Made by a program: the position numbers and the translations under genes
Shown here: positions 1-9,213 of the stretch, piece after piece
How positions within the stretch are numbered: position 1 is the first letter of the stretch
Layout of the letters: every line of letters begins with the position of its first letter
DNA from: Rhizobium sp. NFR07
Lineage (GTDB): Bacteria > Pseudomonadota > Alphaproteobacteria > Rhizobiales > Rhizobiaceae
DNA: 64,000 nt
Direction of reading: 5' to 3'
Assembly (NCBI RefSeq): GCF_900111905.1
Contig: NZ_FOKM01000011.1
Span: 124,001-188,000 of the forward strand
The notes under the pieces: generated by a model
The model's database searches: none
What the model saw: only the letters and a program-made list of their open reading frames with translations
What the model was told of the DNA's origin: nothing

Positions 1-11
1 AAAGGACGGAC

Positions 12-644
12 ATGACAAATCCAGTTGATACCGCAATGGCCCTGGTGCCGATGGTCGTCGAACAGACCAATCGCGGTGAGCGTTCCTACGACATCTACTC
101 GCGTCTTCTGAAGGAACGCATCATCTTCCTCACCGGTCCGGTGGAAGATCACATGGCGTCGCTCGTCTGCGCACAGCTTCTGTTCCTCGAAGCCGAGAAC
201 CCGAAGAAGGAAATCGCCCTCTACATCAATTCGCCGGGTGGCGTCGTCACCGCTGGCATGGCGATCTACGACACGATGCAGTTCATCAAGCCGGCCGTTT
301 CGACGCTCTGCGTCGGTCAGGCAGCCTCGATGGGCTCGCTGCTTCTGGCCGCCGGCGCGAAGGGCATGCGGTTTGCAACGCCGAACGCGCGCATCATGGT
401 TCACCAGCCGTCCGGCGGCTTCCAGGGCCAGGCCTCGGATATCGAGCGTCACGCCCGCGACATCATCAAGATGAAGCGTCGCCTGAACGAGGTTTACGTC
501 AAGCATACCGGCCGCACGCTGGACGAAGTCGAGAAGACCCTCGACCGTGACCATTTCATGACGTCGGACGAAGCCCAGGAATGGGGTGTGATCGACAGGA
601 TCCTGACGTCGCGCCTTGAAATGGAAGGCGGCGCGGAAGCGTAG
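12..644 (+). CDS. clpP: ATP-dependent Clp protease proteolytic subunit
   Basis: This is the serine peptidase subunit of the cytoplasmic ClpXP/ClpAP proteases, which degrade unfolded and tagged proteins. The 210-residue product has the usual family length. The catalytic triad is in place: Ser106 in GQAASMGS, His131 in MVHQPSGG and Asp180 in LDRDHF, with the same spacing as in E. coli ClpP. The IYINSPGG-type oxyanion strand is present near residues 70-77. An AGGACGG ribosome site sits just before the ATG. The gene is followed about 280 bp later by clpX, its unfoldase partner, so both halves of the protease are encoded together. Its promoter lies left of the window. The identification is secure. 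Confidence 0.98.
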   Translation: MTNPVDTAMALVPMVVEQTNRGERSYDIYSRLLKERIIFLTGPVEDHMASLVCAQLLFLEAENPKKEIALYINSPGGVVTAGMAIYDTMQFIKPAVSTLCVGQAASMGSLLLAAGAKGMRFATPNARIMVHQPSGGFQGQASDIERHARDIIKMKRRLNEVYVKHTGRTLDEVEKTLDRDHFMTSDEAQEWGVIDRILTSRLEMEGGAEA

Positions 645-670
645 GTGTGCCAAGGGCTTTCGTCGACTGT

Positions 671-697
671 AACCCCTATGTGAGTGAAAAGGGGTTT
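671..697 (+). terminator. Stem-loop after clpP
   Basis: AACCCCT and AGGGGTT form a 7-bp stem 27 bases after the clpP stop codon, followed by only three T residues. It could be a weak terminator or attenuator that separates clpP from clpX. The short T tract makes this uncertain. Confidence 0.35.
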
Positions 698-925
698 CAA
701 GTCGGCAGGAAAGCGCTATTAGTAACTATTAATGCTGTGTTGAACTTTTGTGACATAGCATTCGTCTCTGAGGGGTTTCGTTGCCGCCGGTCCCTATATG
801 GGTCGGTAGAGTACCCCTGAAGCAGGGCAGGCACGTGAGCCGGTCGGTGTCGCGTGCCGGCAGCGGTAGAGTGGACTGCGCCCGTTTCTTTGGACGTGAG
901 CGCAGAGTGCTGGAAGGAAAGTGAT

Positions 926-2203
926 ATGAGCAAAGTCAGCAGCGGCAACGGCGGCGACTCCAAGAATACGTTGTACTGCTCGTTCTGCGGAAAGAGCCAG
1001 CACGAGGTCCGCAAGCTTATCGCGGGCCCGACGGTGTTCATCTGCGATGAATGCGTCGAATTGTGCATGGACATCATTCGCGAAGAGAACAAGACCTCGA
1101 TGGTCAAGTCCCGCGACGGCGTTCCCACGCCCCAGGACATCATCAAGGTCCTCGACGAATATGTCATCGGCCAGAAACAGGCCAAGCGCATTCTTTCGGT
1201 CGCCGTACACAACCATTACAAGCGTCTCGCACATGCCTCCAAGGGCGGCGAAGTCGAGCTTGCGAAGTCGAACATCATGCTGGTCGGCCCGACCGGCTGC
1301 GGCAAGACCTATCTTGCCCAGACGCTCGCCCGCATCATCGACGTTCCCTTCACAATGGCTGATGCGACGACGCTTACCGAAGCCGGCTATGTCGGTGAGG
1401 ATGTCGAGAACATCATCCTGAAGCTCCTGCAGGCCGCCGACTACAATGTCGAACGCGCCCAGCGCGGCATCGTCTATATCGACGAAGTCGACAAGATATC
1501 GCGCAAGTCCGACAATCCGTCGATCACGCGCGACGTCTCGGGCGAGGGCGTGCAGCAGGCGCTGCTCAAGATCATGGAAGGCACTGTTGCCTCGGTACCG
1601 CCGCAGGGCGGCCGCAAGCATCCGCAGCAGGAATTCCTGCAGGTCGACACGACGAACATCCTGTTCATCTGCGGCGGTGCCTTCGCCGGTCTCGACAAGA
1701 TCATCTCCGCTCGCGGCGAGAAGACCTCGATCGGCTTCGGCGCCAGCGTCGCAGCTCCGGACGACCGTCGCGTCGGCGAAGTGCTGCGCGAGCTGGAGCC
1801 GGAAGACCTGGTCAAGTTCGGCCTGATCCCGGAATTCATCGGTCGTCTGCCGGTTCTGGCGACGCTCGAAGACCTGGATGAGGATGCCCTGATCCAGATC
1901 CTGTCGGAGCCCAAGAACGCGCTCGTCAAGCAGTATCAGCGCCTGTTCGAGATGGAAGACGTGGAACTGACCTTCCACGAGGACGCCCTGCGCGAAATCG
2001 CCAAGCGTGCGATCATCCGCAAGACCGGCGCCCGCGGCCTTCGCTCGATCATGGAGAAGATCCTGCTCGACACGATGTTCGAACTTCCCGAGATGGAAGG
2101 CGTCCGCGAGGTCGTGATCTCCGACGATGTGGTCAAGGGCAATGCACGCCCGCTCTACATCTACGCCGATCGCCAGGACGAGAAGGCCAACGTTTCGGCC
2201 TGA
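926..2203 (+). CDS. clpX: ATP-dependent Clp protease ATP-binding subunit ClpX
   Basis: ClpX is the AAA+ hexameric unfoldase that recognises substrates and feeds them to ClpP. The 425-residue product begins MSKVSSGNGGDSKN, preceded by a GGAAGGAAAG ribosome site. The frame is open for 24 codons upstream, but that extension is not family-like. The N-terminal zinc-binding domain has Cys18, Cys21, Cys40 and Cys43. The Walker A motif GPTGCGKT is at residues 121-128, and the Walker B motif IVYIDEVDKI lies about 60 residues later. The IGF-type ClpP-docking region and the C-terminal sensor-2 region (GARGLRSIME) are intact. It lies between its protease partner clpP and the second ATP-dependent protease gene lon, the usual alphaproteobacterial order. 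Confidence 0.98.
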   Translation: MSKVSSGNGGDSKNTLYCSFCGKSQHEVRKLIAGPTVFICDECVELCMDIIREENKTSMVKSRDGVPTPQDIIKVLDEYVIGQKQAKRILSVAVHNHYKRLAHASKGGEVELAKSNIMLVGPTGCGKTYLAQTLARIIDVPFTMADATTLTEAGYVGEDVENIILKLLQAADYNVERAQRGIVYIDEVDKISRKSDNPSITRDVSGEGVQQALLKIMEGTVASVPPQGGRKHPQQEFLQVDTTNILFICGGAFAGLDKIISARGEKTSIGFGASVAAPDDRRVGEVLRELEPEDLVKFGLIPEFIGRLPVLATLEDLDEDALIQILSEPKNALVKQYQRLFEMEDVELTFHEDALREIAKRAIIRKTGARGLRSIMEKILLDTMFELPEMEGVREVVISDDVVKGNARPLYIYADRQDEKANVSA

Positions 2204-2236
2204 GCCCGGCGCGGTCAAGTATAGAGACAAGTTCAG

Positions 2237-2262
2237 GAGGCCCCACATTGGGGCCTCTTTTT
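2237..2262 (+). terminator. Intrinsic terminator of clpX
   Basis: GAGGCCCC and GGGGCCTC form a perfect 8-bp stem around an ACATT loop, followed by a run of T residues. It begins 34 bases after the clpX stop and is a classic Rho-independent terminator. It implies that lon has its own promoter. Confidence 0.9.
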
Positions 2263-2601
2263 GTTGGTAACTAGCGTTTCAAGCGGCGTTTAAGCAGAAT
2301 TTCCATCGCAGGCAGTTGCACGATATTCGGCTTGCATTAGACAAGAACGACGAAAATCTTCGATGTTTGGGCTGCTTCGCGTTGGGTGCTCCTGTCGGGC
2401 AAACAACTTGCTGTACGTAGTCCCCCTAGTGGGCGTGTTGTATTTGCGTGGGCGCTTTGTAATATCCCTGCCATACTTTCAGTGACAGGGCCTCGTGCAA
2501 GGCTTGAAAACGATAAGTGAAAACTCCACCTTGGGCGGGAGTGAAGTGCCTGGGTAATTGCTCAGGCCATCCCGGAAACGGGACGATGGAAAGGAAACAA
2601 G
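2263..2601 (+). other. clpX-lon intergenic region (lon leader)
   Basis: These 339 bases hold no convincing gene. They must contain the lon promoter because clpX is terminated just upstream. A heat-shock-like -35 (CTTGAAA) lies near 2503. The ribosome site GGAAAGGAAAC lies directly before the lon ATG. Confidence 0.6.
2503..2532 (+). promoter_or_regulatory. Possible RpoH-type promoter of lon
   Basis: A CTTGAAA box (2503-2509) is followed after 15 bases by TCCACCTT (2525-2532), which resembles CTTGAAA plus CCCCATNT only loosely in the -10 part. lon is a known RpoH target in proteobacteria, so the position makes sense, but the -10 match is weak. Confidence 0.3.
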
Positions 2602-5022
2602 ATGACAAATTCAACGTCTGCGGCATCCGGCGCTGAGACCTATCCGGTCCTGCCCTTGCGCGACATTGTGGTCTTCCCGCATATGATCGTTCCCCTGTTC
2701 GTCGGACGTGAGAAATCCATCCGCGCGCTCGAGGAAGTGATGGGTTCCGACAAGCAGATCATGCTCGTCACACAGATCAATGCGAGCGACGATGATCCGG
2801 AGCCGGACGCCATCTACAAGATCGGCACTGTCGCCAACGTCCTGCAGCTCCTGAAGCTGCCTGACGGCACCGTGAAGGTGCTTGTCGAAGGCCGCGCACG
2901 CGCCAAGATCGACACCTATACCGACCGCGAGGAATTCTACGAGGCGAAAGCCGGAGTTCTCGATGAGCCGGAAGAGGATGCCGTCGAGGTCGAGGCCCTG
3001 TCGCGTTCCGTGGTTTCCGAGTTTGAGAACTATGTGAAGCTCAACAAGAAGATCTCGCCGGAAGTCGTCGGCGCCGCCAGCCAGATCGAGGATTACTCGA
3101 AGCTCGCTGATACGGTTGCTTCGCACCTGTCGATCAAGATCACCGAAAAGCAGGAAATGCTGGAAACGGTTTCCGTCAAGCTGCGTCTGGAAAAGGCGCT
3201 CGGCTTCATGGAAGGCGAGATCTCTGTCCTGCAGGTCGAAAAGCGCATCCGCTCGCGCGTCAAGCGCCAGATGGAAAAGACCCAGCGCGAATACTACCTG
3301 AATGAGCAGATGAAGGCGATCCAGAAGGAGCTCGGCGACGGCGAGGAAGGCCGCGACGAGATGGCCGAACTGGAAGAGCGCATCTCCAAGATCAAGCTCT
3401 CCAAGGAGGCCCGCGAAAAGGCGGATGCCGAATTGAAGAAGCTGCGCCAGATGAGCCCGATGTCGGCGGAAGCTACCGTGGTGCGCAACTATCTCGACTG
3501 GCTGCTCGGGATTCCGTGGGGCAAGAAGTCCAAGATCAAGGCCGATCTCAACAACGCCGAAAAGATCCTCGAGCAGGATCACTTCGGTCTGGACAAGGTC
3601 AAGGAGCGCATCGTCGAGTATCTGGCGGTTCAGGCGCGTGCCACCAAGATCAAGGGCCCGATCCTTTGCCTCGTTGGACCTCCGGGCGTCGGCAAGACCT
3701 CGCTCGCCCAGTCGATCGCCAAGGCGACCGGCCGCGAATACGTCCGTATGGCCTTGGGTGGCGTTCGTGATGAAGCCGAAATCCGCGGTCACCGCCGCAC
3801 TTATATCGGTTCGATGCCAGGCAAGATCATTCAGTCGATGAAGAAGGCGAAGAAGTCCAATCCGCTCTTCCTGCTCGACGAGATCGACAAGATGGGCTCG
3901 GATTTTCGTGGTGATCCGTCTTCGGCCCTGCTTGAAGTGCTCGACCCGGCGCAGAACTCGACCTTCATGGACCACTACCTGGAAGTTGAATATGATCTGT
4001 CCGACGTGATGTTCATCACCACGGCGAACACGCTCAACATTCCGGGTCCTCTGATGGACCGCATGGAGATCATTCGTATCGCCGGTTACACGGAAGATGA
4101 GAAGCGCGAGATCGCCAAGCGTCACCTTCTGCCGAAGGCCATCAAGGAACATGCCCTACAGCCGAACGAATTCTCGGTCACGGACGATGCCCTGATGGCT
4201 ATCAGCCAGCAGTATACCCGTGAAGCCGGTGTTCGTTCATTCGAGCGCGAGTTGATGAAACTCGCCCGCAAGGCGGTGACCGAGATCATCAAGGGCAAGA
4301 CGAAGTCGGTTGCCGTCACGGCTGCCAACATTTCGGATTACCTCGGTGTTCCGCGCTTCCGCCACGGTGAAGCCGAGGGCGAGGACCAGGTCGGTGTCGT
4401 CACTGGTCTGGCCTGGACCGAAGTTGGCGGCGAACTGTTGACCATTGAAGGTGTCATGATGCCGGGCAAAGGTCGCATGACCGTGACCGGTAACCTGAAG
4501 GACGTGATGAAGGAATCGATCTCGGCAGCGGCATCCTATGTCCGTTCGCGCGCTGTCGATTTCGGCATCGAGCCGCCGCGTTTCGACAAGTCGGACATCC
4601 ACGTCCACGTGCCGGAAGGTGCTACCCCGAAGGACGGTCCGTCCGCCGGTGTCGCCATGGCAACAGCGATCGTCTCGATCATGACAGGCATCCCGGTTTC
4701 CAAGGATGTCGCCATGACCGGTGAAATCACGCTGCGTGGTCGCGTCCTGCCGATCGGTGGCCTGAAAGAAAAGCTGCTCGCAGCCCTGCGCGGTGGCATC
4801 AAGAAGGTGCTAATCCCGGAAGAAAACGCCAAGGATCTGGCGGAGATTCCGGACAACGTGAAGAACAACATGGAGATCGTCCCCGTGTCGCGCATGGGCG
4901 AGGTGATCAAGCATGCTCTGGTGCGTCGTCCGGAACCGATCGAATGGGACGGAACCGTTGAAACGCCGGTCATTGCGACCGTCGAAGGTGCCGAAGACGG
5001 GGCGACGACCATCGCTCACTGA
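2602..5022 (+). CDS. lon: ATP-dependent protease Lon
   Basis: Lon is a cytoplasmic homohexameric AAA+ serine protease that removes misfolded and short-lived regulatory proteins. The 806-residue product has the normal LonA layout. It has an N-terminal LAN substrate-binding domain (about 10-205), a helical linker, an AAA domain with Walker A GPPGVGKTS near 355 and Walker B LFLLDEIDKM near 420, and a C-terminal protease domain. The catalytic dyad is Ser681 in KDGPSAG and Lys724 in GGLKEK, 43 residues apart as in E. coli. The ATG has a GGAAAGG ribosome site. The gene is followed by its own terminator and then an HU gene, the standard order in many proteobacteria. Confidence 0.98.
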   Translation: MTNSTSAASGAETYPVLPLRDIVVFPHMIVPLFVGREKSIRALEEVMGSDKQIMLVTQINASDDDPEPDAIYKIGTVANVLQLLKLPDGTVKVLVEGRARAKIDTYTDREEFYEAKAGVLDEPEEDAVEVEALSRSVVSEFENYVKLNKKISPEVVGAASQIEDYSKLADTVASHLSIKITEKQEMLETVSVKLRLEKALGFMEGEISVLQVEKRIRSRVKRQMEKTQREYYLNEQMKAIQKELGDGEEGRDEMAELEERISKIKLSKEAREKADAELKKLRQMSPMSAEATVVRNYLDWLLGIPWGKKSKIKADLNNAEKILEQDHFGLDKVKERIVEYLAVQARATKIKGPILCLVGPPGVGKTSLAQSIAKATGREYVRMALGGVRDEAEIRGHRRTYIGSMPGKIIQSMKKAKKSNPLFLLDEIDKMGSDFRGDPSSALLEVLDPAQNSTFMDHYLEVEYDLSDVMFITTANTLNIPGPLMDRMEIIRIAGYTEDEKREIAKRHLLPKAIKEHALQPNEFSVTDDALMAISQQYTREAGVRSFERELMKLARKAVTEIIKGKTKSVAVTAANISDYLGVPRFRHGEAEGEDQVGVVTGLAWTEVGGELLTIEGVMMPGKGRMTVTGNLKDVMKESISAAASYVRSRAVDFGIEPPRFDKSDIHVHVPEGATPKDGPSAGVAMATAIVSIMTGIPVSKDVAMTGEITLRGRVLPIGGLKEKLLAALRGGIKKVLIPEENAKDLAEIPDNVKNNMEIVPVSRMGEVIKHALVRRPEPIEWDGTVETPVIATVEGAEDGATTIAH

Positions 5023-5059
5023 GCGTCGCAGCTTCGTCAAAATGAAACGAAATGTGGAG

Positions 5060-5087
5060 AAAGCCGGCTCAAAGCCGGCTTTTTTTG
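5060..5087 (+). terminator. Intrinsic terminator of lon
   Basis: AAAGCCGGCT and AGCCGGCTTT pair over 10 bp around a CAA loop and run into seven or more T residues, 38 bases after the lon stop codon. Confidence 0.9.
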
Positions 5088-5214
5088 TGAAAATTGCACG
5101 AAGGCCCTTGTTTTTAGGGCTTTTCCAGAGCTTTTGGGTTGCCAAGGTCCGACGCAAAACTATTGTCGGCACCGACCAATTGAGTCGTTCCAAAACCGTT
5201 GAAAGGGTGGAAAC

Positions 5215-5493
5215 ATGAACAAGACCGAACTGGTATCCGCAGTGGCCGAAAACGCCGGCCTCTCCAAGGCTGATGCCGCCTCTGCAGTCGATGCCGTTTT
5301 CGAGACTGTCCAGGCTGAGCTGAAGAAGGGTGGCGACATCCGTCTCGCCGGCTTCGGCAGCTTCTCGGTTTCGCGTCGCGAAGCTTCCAAGGGCCGTAAC
5401 CCGTCCACGGGCGCGGAAGTCGATATCCCGGCTCGCAACGTGCCGAAGTTCTCGGCCGGCAAGGGCCTGAAGGACGCCGTTAACGGCAAGTAA
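5215..5493 (+). CDS. hup: DNA-binding protein HU
   Basis: This is a 92-residue histone-like nucleoid protein that binds and bends DNA as a dimer. It has the full HU/IHF fold. The N-terminal helices begin MNKTELVSAVAENAG, the core reads GFGSFSV (47-53), and the DNA-contacting arm contains the GRNPSTGAEV motif followed by IPARNVPKFSAGKGLK. The GRNP-type arm and overall charge fit HU rather than IHF. The start has a GAAAGGGTGGAAAC leader. It is monocistronic, between the lon terminator and its own hairpin. This gene is commonly called hupB in rhizobia; paralogue assignment cannot be settled from this window alone. Confidence 0.96.
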   Translation: MNKTELVSAVAENAGLSKADAASAVDAVFETVQAELKKGGDIRLAGFGSFSVSRREASKGRNPSTGAEVDIPARNVPKFSAGKGLKDAVNGK

Positions 5494-5526
5494 TATTTAC
5501 CCGGCGGCTCGTCCGCCATGGTTCGA

Positions 5527-5552
5527 AAGGCCCGGCTCACGCCGGGCCTTTT
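5527..5552 (+). terminator. Intrinsic terminator of hup
   Basis: AAGGCCCGGC and GCCGGGCCTT form a perfect 10-bp stem around a TCAC loop. The tail is short in T (TTTT counting stem bases), but stem strength and position 33 bases after the stop make a terminator likely. Confidence 0.85.
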
Positions 5553-5660
5553 GCGTTGCCCCTTATGTTGTGGAATGCAACCATGGATAACCGGAATTGT
5601 CATGCGGTTGTCATGACACTGGACCAAAAGCCCATCTGTGGTTTCACGGAGGGCTTCCCA

Positions 5661-7853
5661 ATGACATTCTCTATACGCATCGCGCTCACGGCGACGCTTT
5701 TGGCTTCGGTCGCCGTTCCGGCCGGCGCCGAACAGGTTTTCAACCGTATCGCTTCATTCCCGGTCGCCAGCAATCTGCCGGCCGATGGCAAGGATAAGCC
5801 GACATCGTCGGAAATCATCACGGCGACCAAGGACGGCAATACGCTGATCTATTCCGACGCCCCGGGCGGCACGATCGGATTCATCGACATCACAGACGCC
5901 AAGGCCCCGAAGGCCGGCGGTTCGCTTGCCATCGACGGCGAGCCGAATTCGGTTGCAGCGGCAGGTACGAGGGTCCTCGTCACCATTGATGACACCAAGG
6001 ACCTCACGAAGCCCGCCGGCCGGATCGGCGTGGTCGATATCGCCTCGAAGAAGATGGAAATGACCTGCGATCTCGCCGGTCAGCCTGACTCGGTCGTCGT
6101 GGCGCCGGACGGCAGCTTTGCCGCCATCGCCATCGAGAACCAGCGCGACGAAGACCTTAACGACGGCGCCCTGCCGCAGCTTCCCGCCGGCGAACTGCTG
6201 ATCATGGCGCTCCATGATGGTGTGCCCGCCTGTGAAAGCATCAAGCGCGTCGACGTCACCGGCCTCGCTACCGTCGCGCCTGAAGATCCGGAACCGGAAT
6301 TCGTCAACATCAACGCCAATGGCGAAATCGCCCTGACGCTGCAGGAAAACAATCACGTCATCATCATCGACTCAAAGAACGCCAAGGTCACCGGCCACTT
6401 CACGGCCGGCACGGTCGATCTGGAAGGCGTCGATGCCAAGACCGATAGCTCGATGAATTTCACCGGCAAGCTGACTGCCGTCCCGCGTGAGCCCGACGCC
6501 GTCAAGTGGCTCGGGACCGACCGCCTCGTCATCGCCAACGAAGGCGATTACAAGGGCGGTTCGCGCGGCTTCACCATCTTCGATCGCTCCGGCAAGGTTC
6601 TCTATGATGCCGGCATGACGCTCGAACACGAGATAGCCCGCCATGGCCATTTCCCGGAGAAGCGCGCCAAGAACAAGGGCATCGAGCCCGAAGGCATGGA
6701 AGCCGCGATCTTTAACGGCCAGCAGTATTTCTTCGTGCTCTCCGAACGGGGTTCGATGATCGCGGTCTACAAGGACACCGGCGCCGAGCCTGAACTCGTG
6801 CAGCTTCTGCCGTCTGGTGTTTCGCCGGAAGGCGCCGTCGCCATTCCCGGCCGCAACCTGCTCGCCTCCGCCAACGAAGCCGATCTCGGCGAAGACGGCG
6901 GTCCCCGCTCGCATGTGATGCTCTACGAACTGGCGGAAGGCGAAAAGGCCTATCCGACGCTCGTTTCCAAGGATGTCGACGGAAAGGTGATCGGTTGGGG
7001 CGCGCTGTCGGGCCTCGTCGGTGACGCCGAGAAGGATGGCATTGTCTATGCCGTCAGCGATAGCGTCTACGCCATGCAGCCGTCGATCTTCACCATCGAT
7101 GCGGCGAAGAAGCCGGCCGAGATCACCAGTGTCCTTCGCGTCACGCGCAACGGCCAGCCGGCCCAGAAGCTCGACATCGAAGGCATCGCGCTCGACGGAA
7201 AGGGCGGCTTCTGGCTGGTCTCGGAAGGTGACAGTGCCAAGCTCGTCGGCCACGGCCTCTACAACGTCAATGCCAAGGGCGAGATCAAGACCGAGGTCGG
7301 CCTTCCCGCCGAGCTTCTCGCCGGTGAGAGCCGCTACGGCCTAGAAGGCGTGACCGCCGTCGGTTCGGGCGACGAGCTGACGCTGTGGATGGCGATCCAG
7401 CGCGAGTGGAAGGACGACCCGAAGGGCCAGGTAAAGCTCCTGTCCTACAAGCCGAAGTCGAAGGAATGGGCAGCCGTCCGCTATCCGCTCGAAAAGGCTG
7501 ACAAGGGCTGGGTCGGCCTGTCCGAGATCACCGCCAACGGTGATTACCTCTACATCGTCGAGCGCGACAATCTGATTGGCGACGCCGCCAAGCTGAAAAA
7601 GCTGTATCGCGTCGCCCTTAAGGATCTGAAGCCTGCCACACTCGGGGGCGAACTGCCTGTCGTCACCAAGGAAGAGGTCCATGACTTTCTCCCCGAGCTG
7701 AAGAATGCCACCAACGGCTATGTTCTCGACAAGCTGGAAGGCTTTGCCTTCGACAAGTCCGGAAAGGCCTTCATGGTGACCGACAACGACGGCGTGGACG
7801 ATAGCTCCGGCGAGACGCTGTTCCTGCCTGTCGAGATGAAGGCCACCAACTGA
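5661..7853 (+). CDS. Secreted esterase-like protein of phytase family
   Basis: The 730-residue product starts with a Sec signal peptide (MTFSIRIALTATLLASVAVPAGAEQ, cleavage probably after AGA), so it is periplasmic or secreted. The N-terminal half reads like a YVTN/beta-propeller repeat protein, with motifs such as GFIDITDAKAP, IGVVDIASKK and VIIIDSKNAKV at regular spacing. The C-terminal half carries features of the esterase-like-activity-of-phytase domain, including LDIEGIALDGKGGFWLVSEGD and, near the end, LEGFAFDKSGKAFMVTDNDG. The ATG at 5661 was preferred over an upstream in-frame ATG because a GGAGGG site precedes it and the signal peptide then begins the protein. Substrate is unknown; release of phosphate or cleavage of organic esters outside the cytoplasm is an inference. 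It is bracketed by terminators, so it is a single-gene unit. Confidence 0.8.
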   Translation: MTFSIRIALTATLLASVAVPAGAEQVFNRIASFPVASNLPADGKDKPTSSEIITATKDGNTLIYSDAPGGTIGFIDITDAKAPKAGGSLAIDGEPNSVAAAGTRVLVTIDDTKDLTKPAGRIGVVDIASKKMEMTCDLAGQPDSVVVAPDGSFAAIAIENQRDEDLNDGALPQLPAGELLIMALHDGVPACESIKRVDVTGLATVAPEDPEPEFVNINANGEIALTLQENNHVIIIDSKNAKVTGHFTAGTVDLEGVDAKTDSSMNFTGKLTAVPREPDAVKWLGTDRLVIANEGDYKGGSRGFTIFDRSGKVLYDAGMTLEHEIARHGHFPEKRAKNKGIEPEGMEAAIFNGQQYFFVLSERGSMIAVYKDTGAEPELVQLLPSGVSPEGAVAIPGRNLLASANEADLGEDGGPRSHVMLYELAEGEKAYPTLVSKDVDGKVIGWGALSGLVGDAEKDGIVYAVSDSVYAMQPSIFTIDAAKKPAEITSVLRVTRNGQPAQKLDIEGIALDGKGGFWLVSEGDSAKLVGHGLYNVNAKGEIKTEVGLPAELLAGESRYGLEGVTAVGSGDELTLWMAIQREWKDDPKGQVKLLSYKPKSKEWAAVRYPLEKADKGWVGLSEITANGDYLYIVERDNLIGDAAKLKKLYRVALKDLKPATLGGELPVVTKEEVHDFLPELKNATNGYVLDKLEGFAFDKSGKAFMVTDNDGVDDSSGETLFLPVEMKATN

Positions 7854-7884
7854 TCGCGGTGTCTTAAGCACGCGCATCAACAGG

Positions 7885-7916
7885 AAAAGGCCAGGCATTT
7901 CCATGCCTGGCCTTTT
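7885..7916 (+). terminator. Intrinsic terminator of phytase-like gene
   Basis: AAAAGGCCAGGCAT and ATGCCTGGCCTTTT form a perfect 14-bp stem with a TTCC loop and a T-rich 3' side. The symmetrical A and T tracts would allow termination from either direction. Confidence 0.92.
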
Positions 7917-7975
7917 TTATTGCTCGGTCCTGTCCTAAGTCTTGCGTTCCCGATGTGTTCGCATGAGACGATTCG

Positions 7976-9211
7976 ATGACCGCCTTCCGCTTCATCCATG
8001 CCGCAGACTTGCATCTCGGCAGTCCCTTCCAGGGGCTGGCGCTGAAGGATGCGGGCCTTGCTGAGCTGTTCGTCGAAGCAAGCCGCAAGTCCTTTTCCAT
8101 GCTGATTGACGAGGCCGTGGCGAGAAAGGTCGATTTCTTTATCGTCGCTGGCGACGTTTATGACGGCGACTGGAAAGACAACAAGATCGGGCTGTTCTTC
8201 AATCGCGAGATCGCGCGGCTGGAACGCGCCGGCATCCCGGTTTTCCTCTTGAAGGGTAATCATGATGCGGAGAGCGTCATCACCAGGACGATCACACTGC
8301 CGAAGAATGTCAGCGAATTTCCAACCAACAAGCCGGGCACGTTCAAGTTGGATCACCTGAAGGTGGCACTGCATGGCCAAGGCTTTGCCGACCGGTCGGC
8401 GACCGAAAACCTTTCACTTGCCTATCCGAAGCCGGAGGCCGGCTGGTTCAACATCGGCGTGCTGCACACGTCGCTGACCGGCCGCGAACCGCATGCCACC
8501 TACGCACCGTGCTCGCTCGAGGACTTGCGCTCGCGCAGCTATGATTATTGGGCGCTAGGCCATGTCCATGATTTTGAGATCGTCTCGCGAGACCCGCTCG
8601 TCGTCTTCCCTGGCAACATTCAGGGCCGCTCGATCCGAGAACAGGGGGCAAAGGGCGCCGTGCTGGTAACGGTGGAGGATGGTCGTGTCAGCCATGAACG
8701 CTTGATTACCGACAGTGCCCGCTTTGCCGAGGTGTCGATCGATCTTGCAGCAGAAGAGGGCGTGCCCGCCATTCTCCGTCGGATCGAAGACGCTCTCGAT
8801 ACGATCGTCGAGAACATGGAGGAGCGTCCCTTGGCGCTTCGCGTCCGGCTTGGCGGAAAAAGCCGCTACCGCCGCGAGATCCTCGCGCGGGCAGGGGACT
8901 TTCGCGACGAGGTCCAAGCGGCCTGCCATCGCACGCACGCCGATATCTGGCTGGAAAAGCTCGACCTGCGGATGGTGCCGGACCAGGAAACGGTCGCCGA
9001 TGGTGCTGCGGTGCTCGGCCTCGAAGGCTTGATCTCGATGGATGGCTTCTCTTCCGAAGTCGTCGATGAGGCAAGCACAAGGGTGGCTGAAATCGCAGCG
9101 CGCCTGCCGGGCGGGCTCGGCGCCGACGACCTTCCGCTGGGCGCCGATCTCGACACGCTTCTGGCCGAAGCCCGCGACCTTCTTCTGGCTAGAGCCGCGA
9201 GGGCCGGCTGA
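7976..9211 (+). CDS. DNA repair exonuclease, SbcD/Mre11-like (YhaO type)
   Basis: This is a metallophosphoesterase of the SbcD/Mre11 nuclease group, predicted to cut DNA ends in the cytoplasm with a partner ATPase. The metal-binding motifs are clear in the 411-residue product: HAADLHLG with Asp11 and His13, GDVYDGDW with Asp60, KGNHDAES with Asn96-His97, and later GHVHDFE. The length and C-terminal region fit the YhaO subfamily better than E. coli SbcD. The next gene begins 3 bp after the stop and encodes the matching YhaN-type SMC-like ATPase, so the two very likely form one complex. The start ATG lacks a strong ribosome site, but the N-terminus aligns with the beginning of the nuclease fold. 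Confidence 0.88.
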   Translation: MTAFRFIHAADLHLGSPFQGLALKDAGLAELFVEASRKSFSMLIDEAVARKVDFFIVAGDVYDGDWKDNKIGLFFNREIARLERAGIPVFLLKGNHDAESVITRTITLPKNVSEFPTNKPGTFKLDHLKVALHGQGFADRSATENLSLAYPKPEAGWFNIGVLHTSLTGREPHATYAPCSLEDLRSRSYDYWALGHVHDFEIVSRDPLVVFPGNIQGRSIREQGAKGAVLVTVEDGRVSHERLITDSARFAEVSIDLAAEEGVPAILRRIEDALDTIVENMEERPLALRVRLGGKSRYRREILARAGDFRDEVQAACHRTHADIWLEKLDLRMVPDQETVADGAAVLGLEGLISMDGFSSEVVDEASTRVAEIAARLPGGLGADDLPLGADLDTLLAEARDLLLARAARAG

Positions 9212-9213
9212 GC

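Noticed and set aside
794..2248. A 484-codon minus-strand frame opposite clpX.
   Set aside because: It is fully antisense to clpX and includes the clpX terminator; no domain or ribosome site.
2611..4152. A 513-codon minus-strand frame opposite lon.
   Set aside because: Antisense to lon, Leu/Arg/Asp-rich shadow composition, no start signal.
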